In this document: one piece after another, positions 13,958 to 17,629 of the stretch
Numbering within the stretch: position 1 is the first letter of the stretch
Layout of the letters: each line of letters begins with the position of its first letter
DNA from: Cryomorphaceae bacterium
GTDB taxonomy: Bacteria > Bacteroidota > Bacteroidia > Flavobacteriales > Schleiferiaceae
Assembly: GCA_003507115.1 (NCBI GenBank)
Contig: DNWN01000107.1
Location: 1 to 17,629, forward strand
Length of the DNA: 17,629 nt
Reading direction: 5' to 3'
Made by a program: the position numbers and the translations under genes
The notes under the pieces: model-generated
Told to the model about the DNA's origin: nothing
Database searches by the model: none
The model's input: only the letters and a program-made list of their open reading frames with translations

Positions 13958-16900
13958 GATTCTCTGGATATTCCTTTTGATGAGCTTTTTCGCTCACGCT
14001 CAGCCGACTGAAATCAGCCGGCCGGCCATCGGCTTTGTGCCTAATCAGGGGCAATGGCCCGTGGAGGTGCTCGCCCAGCTTCCTACAGAAACGGCGCGCA
14101 TTTGGATTCTTCAAGACGGCATTCGATTCAGCTTGCGGGGCCCTTCTGATGAGGACAGTATAGGACTCTTTGTTTTTACGGAGCGCTTTGAGGGTGCCGA
14201 CCCCGGTCGCTTTGTGGGCCAAGGCCCTTTGGCTGGGCAGCTGTCCTATTTCCTGCCCTCCGGAACCGCCTCCCGCGTGCCGCACTATGCCTCGGCCGTG
14301 GTAGACGGCTTGTATCCCGGGGTGCGATTGGAACTCGAGCTCAGTGCCGATGGCTTCTTGAAAACAACGTGGGTGGGGGATTCGCCCGAAGCCCTGAAGT
14401 CCGTGGCTTCGCACTTTGAAGGTTTGCCGGAAGGGGAAGCTCGTGGGCGCTATTTGCACTTTGAACTGCCCGTGGGCAGGCTGGAAATGGACCTGCCTCA
14501 TGCAGAAGGCTTGCGCGGAGAGGTGCATGCGCAATGGCTGTCTCGCGACAATGCCTGGACGCCCGTGGCGCCGAAAGCCACGCGCATCGATCCGGTTTAC
14601 CGCTTTTCCACCTTTTCAGGATCGGTGTCGGACAATTTTGGCTACACAGCAACGTATGATTTACAGGGCCGAACCTGGCTCGGCGGCATTGCCTTTGGCG
14701 CGCAATTCCCCGTGGTCAATGGCGTGCAGTCCAGCTTTGCGGGAGGCGGAACGGATGTGGCCCTCATGCTCTTTAGCCCGGATGGCACGTCTTTGCTGTG
14801 TGGAACCTACTACGGTGGGGGCAACCGCGAACAACCGCATTCGATGATGGTGGGTCCCAACGGAGATCTGGTCGTTATGGGGATTACCGGTTCGGCGAAT
14901 TTGCCGCATACCGCCACGGGCTACGATACGACCTACGCGGGAGGAACCTCCATCAATGGGGGAGGGCAGTCGTTTAACCAAGGTTCGGACCTCTATGTGC
15001 TGCGCCTCGATTCCACGGGCAGCGTGCTTCAGGGTATGACCTACCTGGGCGGAACGGGCAATGATGGGGTGAATGCCAATTTGGTCATGAACTATGGGGA
15101 TCAAGCACGCGGGGAAGTGCTGGTGGCTCCGGACGGGGTTTACATCGCCACGTCCACGCTGTCCGCCAATTTCTCGTCCACGATGATGCCTGCGCACGGC
15201 ATGCAGGATGGGCTCGTCGTCAAATTGGCTCCAGGGCTGGACTATGTGAGTTGGTCGTCCCATTTTGGCGGCCCGTCCCACGATGCCATCTTCGGCGCGA
15301 CCCTCCAGGAGCACCAAGGCCAAGTCAAACTCTTTACCGTGGGCGGAAGCTTTTCAGACAGTCTTGGCACGTCTTCCGGATACCAGCCGTTGAATGCAGG
15401 TCTGGGGGATGCGTGGGTGCAGCGTATTGATGCCGCGACGGGTATTCTAGAGAAGACGACGTATTTGGGTACGACTGGGCCTGATTTGGGCTTTATGATT
15501 GCCCAAAATCCCGAAGGTGCCTACAAGGCGATCGGGGACAGCTCGGCCATCGCCATAGTGGGGAACACCAAGGGCTTGATGTCCACCACCAATGGGATCT
15601 GGGGGCAGCCAAGCTCCTCTCAATACATGGCCTGGTTTGACGCAGAGTTAACCACCCTGTATCGGTTGCAGACCTTCGGTTCCGGCACCACGTCCTCTAT
15701 TAATTGCTCGCCCACGGCCTTCATGATGGATGTCTGCGGGTCCCTCTACTTCTCCGGGTGGGGAGGATTGGCCAACAACGGCGGCAATACCCAAAACCTC
15801 TACACGACCGCCAATGCCTTTCAGACCACCACGGATGGCAGTGACTTTTACTTTTTAGTACTCAACCGCCAAGGGGGTCCCTTGTATGCCAGCTATTTTG
15901 GTGGGTCGCCGTCGTATGAACACGTCGACGGGGGGACATCCCGCTTTGATCCCCAAGGGGTGATCCATCAGGCCATTTGTGCCGGCTGCGGAGGCAATAG
16001 CAACTTGCCCATCTTCCCGCACAATGCCTATTCGCTGACCAACAATGCCGGCAACTGCAACATGGCGGCGGTGCAAATTGCTTTTGAACTACAAGCGGCC
16101 GAAATAAATCTAGATCTGACGGCAGATACCCTTTGCGCGGGTAACCAGGCCTTTTTAACGGGAACGATGGGTCTTGCCGATTCGGTCTACATCGATTGGG
16201 GGGACGGTAGCCAGCAATCCGGGGCCCTCCAACCGCCATATGTCCATGGATATGGGCTTCCCGGCCCGTTTGTGATTACCGTGGAAGCCTATGACACAGT
16301 CTGTGCGACGCAGGCGAGTCAGCAGATTCCCATTTTTATCGCGACGCCCAATGCGCCGAGAGCCGCGATGACCCTCGTATATGATCCCTGCGACACGGCG
16401 CTGCACGTGGAATTGCATCCGACCGATTCGCTGGTGAGTAATGCCCTCCTCGTCCTATGGGGCGACGGCAGCAGCCATTACGAGCGGATGCAATGCCCTT
16501 TGATTCACAATTACCGAGGAATTTACGGCCCCACCACCATCACCTTGATTGCCTTAGACACCCTCTGCGGGGTGGCGGATACGGCCTATTATGTGGTCAC
16601 CTTCCGTCCACCCTTGGGGGAATTACGCGGGGAAATCACCGTGAATCCATGCGGCTCGGCTCCCCTGATGTCCGGGCAGGCCAATGCCAACTATGCCACG
16701 CATATTCTGTGGTATCCACAGGGATTTTCCGGGTCACCCTTGCGGGGAAGGGAGCGCTTTTGGACGGTGTCGGGGCCGGGGCAGTACAGCGTGGCGGTCG
16801 TAGCCTGGGACAGTTTATGCGATCGGCGCGACACAGTCTTTTTGGCTTATGAGGTACCGCCCATCGACGATCCGGATGCCATCCAGTTCCCCAACATGTT

Positions 16901-17165
16901 TAGTCCCAACAACGATGGGATCAACGATGCGTTCCGCCTCAGCGGATCCGGCGCCCAAGCCCTCTCGGATCTGGCGCTCACGGTGTATGACCGCTGGGGC
17001 CAAAAAGTTTTTGCTACGAGCGATCCAGCCTTCGCCTGGGACGGCCGATTCCGAAACCGGCCCTTGCTTGATGGGGTGTATTTTTACGTCGCCCGATGGA
17101 CCACGACATGTGGAATTCCAGGCGAGGCCCACGGGGCTGTCACCCTCAACAAAACCCTACCCTAA
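13947..17165 (+). CDS. Secreted T9SS cargo protein: SBBP-like propeller, PKD-like domains, type B sorting domain
   Basis: The 1072-residue protein has a signal peptide (residues 1-19, ending FFAHAQ). Residues about 28-205 start with FVPNQGQWPVEVLAQ and match the N-terminal domain often found before SBBP repeats in Bacteroidetes. Residues about 225-715 contain propeller-like SBBP repeats, visible as recurring YxGG motifs near 290 (YYGGG), 365 (YLGGTGNDG), 437 (HFGG), 504 (YLGTTG) and 648 (YFGGSPSYE). Two PKD-like domains follow with WGDGS near 750 and 838, and a third related segment ends about 975. The last 90 residues (FPNMFSPNNDGINDAF, YDRWGQKVF, WDGRF-x-x-x-LLDGVYFYV) are the CHU_C gliding-motility/T9SS type B sorting domain. 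It is thus exported by the T9SS and either attached to the surface or released; a ligand or enzymatic activity is not evident. Confidence 0.92.
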   Translation: MRSRILWIFLLMSFFAHAQPTEISRPAIGFVPNQGQWPVEVLAQLPTETARIWILQDGIRFSLRGPSDEDSIGLFVFTERFEGADPGRFVGQGPLAGQLSYFLPSGTASRVPHYASAVVDGLYPGVRLELELSADGFLKTTWVGDSPEALKSVASHFEGLPEGEARGRYLHFELPVGRLEMDLPHAEGLRGEVHAQWLSRDNAWTPVAPKATRIDPVYRFSTFSGSVSDNFGYTATYDLQGRTWLGGIAFGAQFPVVNGVQSSFAGGGTDVALMLFSPDGTSLLCGTYYGGGNREQPHSMMVGPNGDLVVMGITGSANLPHTATGYDTTYAGGTSINGGGQSFNQGSDLYVLRLDSTGSVLQGMTYLGGTGNDGVNANLVMNYGDQARGEVLVAPDGVYIATSTLSANFSSTMMPAHGMQDGLVVKLAPGLDYVSWSSHFGGPSHDAIFGATLQEHQGQVKLFTVGGSFSDSLGTSSGYQPLNAGLGDAWVQRIDAATGILEKTTYLGTTGPDLGFMIAQNPEGAYKAIGDSSAIAIVGNTKGLMSTTNGIWGQPSSSQYMAWFDAELTTLYRLQTFGSGTTSSINCSPTAFMMDVCGSLYFSGWGGLANNGGNTQNLYTTANAFQTTTDGSDFYFLVLNRQGGPLYASYFGGSPSYEHVDGGTSRFDPQGVIHQAICAGCGGNSNLPIFPHNAYSLTNNAGNCNMAAVQIAFELQAAEINLDLTADTLCAGNQAFLTGTMGLADSVYIDWGDGSQQSGALQPPYVHGYGLPGPFVITVEAYDTVCATQASQQIPIFIATPNAPRAAMTLVYDPCDTALHVELHPTDSLVSNALLVLWGDGSSHYERMQCPLIHNYRGIYGPTTITLIALDTLCGVADTAYYVVTFRPPLGELRGEITVNPCGSAPLMSGQANANYATHILWYPQGFSGSPLRGRERFWTVSGPGQYSVAVVAWDSLCDRRDTVFLAYEVPPIDDPDAIQFPNMFSPNNDGINDAFRLSGSGAQALSDLALTVYDRWGQKVFATSDPAFAWDGRFRNRPLLDGVYFYVARWTTTCGIPGEAHGAVTLNKTLP

Positions 17166-17174
17166 TTACCCCTC

Positions 17175-17522
17175 ATGACCGCCAAAGTTTACCACAATCC
17201 ACGCTGCGGAAAAAGCCGTGAAGCGCTCGCTTGGTTGGAAGCTAAAAACATCCCCTACAAAGTCGTGCGGTACATGGACGAACCCCTGACCTATGCGGAG
17301 CTGGATGACCTTTTGCAGCGCATGGATATGGATCCCATGGACCTTGTGCGCACCCAGGAGCCAGAATGGAAGGAGCATTTTGCGTCCAACGAACTGGAGG
17401 ACGAGGAAGTGATTTATGCCATGATTGAGTACCCCAAACTCATGCAGCGCCCCATTGTAGCGATCGGAGACGAAGCAGTGGTCGCGCGTCCCGCGGAGCG
17501 GATTGCGGAGATTTTGGGCTAG
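17175..17522 (+). CDS. arsC: ArsC/Spx-family arsenate reductase-like protein
   Basis: The 115-residue cytoplasmic protein has the thioredoxin-like ArsC fold. The catalytic cysteine is C11 in YHNPRCGKSREAL. Three arginines that bind arsenate in the E. coli plasmid ArsC have clear counterparts, R59 (LVRTQEPEW), R92 (LMQRPIVAIG) and R105 (AVVARPAERI). This argues for a glutathione/glutaredoxin-type arsenate reductase rather than Spx. No arsenite exporter or ArsR regulator is nearby, and many Bacteroidetes carry such a solitary gene, so its substrate in the cell is uncertain. It starts nine bases after the T9SS gene and could be read through from it. Its final Gly codon and TAG stop are the first bases of a GGCTAG repeat. 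Confidence 0.88.
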   Translation: MTAKVYHNPRCGKSREALAWLEAKNIPYKVVRYMDEPLTYAELDDLLQRMDMDPMDLVRTQEPEWKEHFASNELEDEEVIYAMIEYPKLMQRPIVAIGDEAVVARPAERIAEILG

Positions 17523-17582
17523 GAAGCTAGAGGGCTCGCGCTACGCGCTGAGGCTAGGAAGCTAGAGGGCTCGCGCTACGCG
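17517..17582 (+). repeat. 35-base tandem repeat (about 1.9 copies) starting at the arsC stop codon
   Basis: A 31-base core starting GGCTAGGAAGCTAGAG and ending CGCGCTACGCG occurs at 17517-17547 and 17552-17582, a 35-base period. The arsC TAG stop is in the first copy. The CTAG-rich half is identical to the tandem unit after ctaA and the CGCG half, inverted, to 4906-4933. The remaining 47 bases of the window contain a degenerate CCCTTAAACCCTTTC, resembling the CCCTTCAA repeat next to gldD. Confidence 0.9.
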
Positions 17583-17629
17583 CCGAAAGCAAAGCCCTTA
17601 AACCCTTTCGCCCTGAAACAGCGCGAAGC

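Noticed and set aside
17175..17522. Arsenic resistance operon
   Set aside because: Only a single arsC-like gene is present; no exporter, regulator or methyltransferase lies nearby in the window.

Overview
The window looks like a chromosomal segment of a Bacteroidota bacterium, most likely an aerobic, GC-rich member of the Flavobacteriales (Cryomorphaceae/Schleiferiaceae-like). The lineage-specific markers are GldD and GldE, a type IX secretion (T9SS) type B sorting domain, the Bacteroidetes promoter element TAnnTTTG, the near absence of Shine-Dalgarno sequences, and the gene order HU / mutY-ssb-gldE-gldD. CtaA implies a heme-A cytochrome oxidase and therefore aerobic respiration. No phage, IS element, CRISPR array, rRNA or tRNA was found; this is mainly core chromosome with tight spacing.

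Layout. 1-2740: the end of a catalytic-type M16 peptidase subunit and, overlapping it by one base, a zinc-ligand-less partner subunit with an extra C-terminal domain, closed by a strong terminator. 2768-4766: a divergent pair, an EamA/DMT exporter (-) and heme A synthase ctaA (+). Their two -7 elements form a perfect inverted repeat and both start codons lie 5-7 nt past the element. 4767-4956: a mosaic of short repeats between the convergent ctaA and gldD. 4957-8461 (-): mutY-ssb-gldE-gldD, joining DNA repair and replication genes to gliding/T9SS genes. 8446-11101 (+): a good bipartite promoter, a leader with a hairpin and a tiny ORF, then HU, a membrane-anchored TPR protein, a 29-residue bS22/mS38-like ribosomal protein that is easily missed, and RNase G, ending at a strong terminator. 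11108-11590: recX, starting 7 nt after that terminator. 11706-13885: divergent threonine aldolase (-) and release factor 2 (+). 13947-17165: a 1072-residue secreted T9SS cargo protein whose start codon sits inside a 20-bp perfect palindrome. 17175-17522: an ArsC-family reductase whose stop codon is the first CTAG of a second copy of the repeat mosaic.

How it fits together. GldE and GldD belong to the gliding/T9SS machinery and the 1072-residue protein is a probable client of that machinery. HU, the small ribosomal protein, RNase G and RF2 are nucleoid, translation and RNA housekeeping genes. The less expected signals are regulatory or structural: a recurring TAnnTTTG-N4-7-ATG layout suggesting leaderless transcripts, palindromes placed on promoters or start codons, repeats that supply the stop codons of adjacent genes, and a GldD that lacks the usual lipoprotein cysteine. 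I did not find a clearly new multi-gene system.
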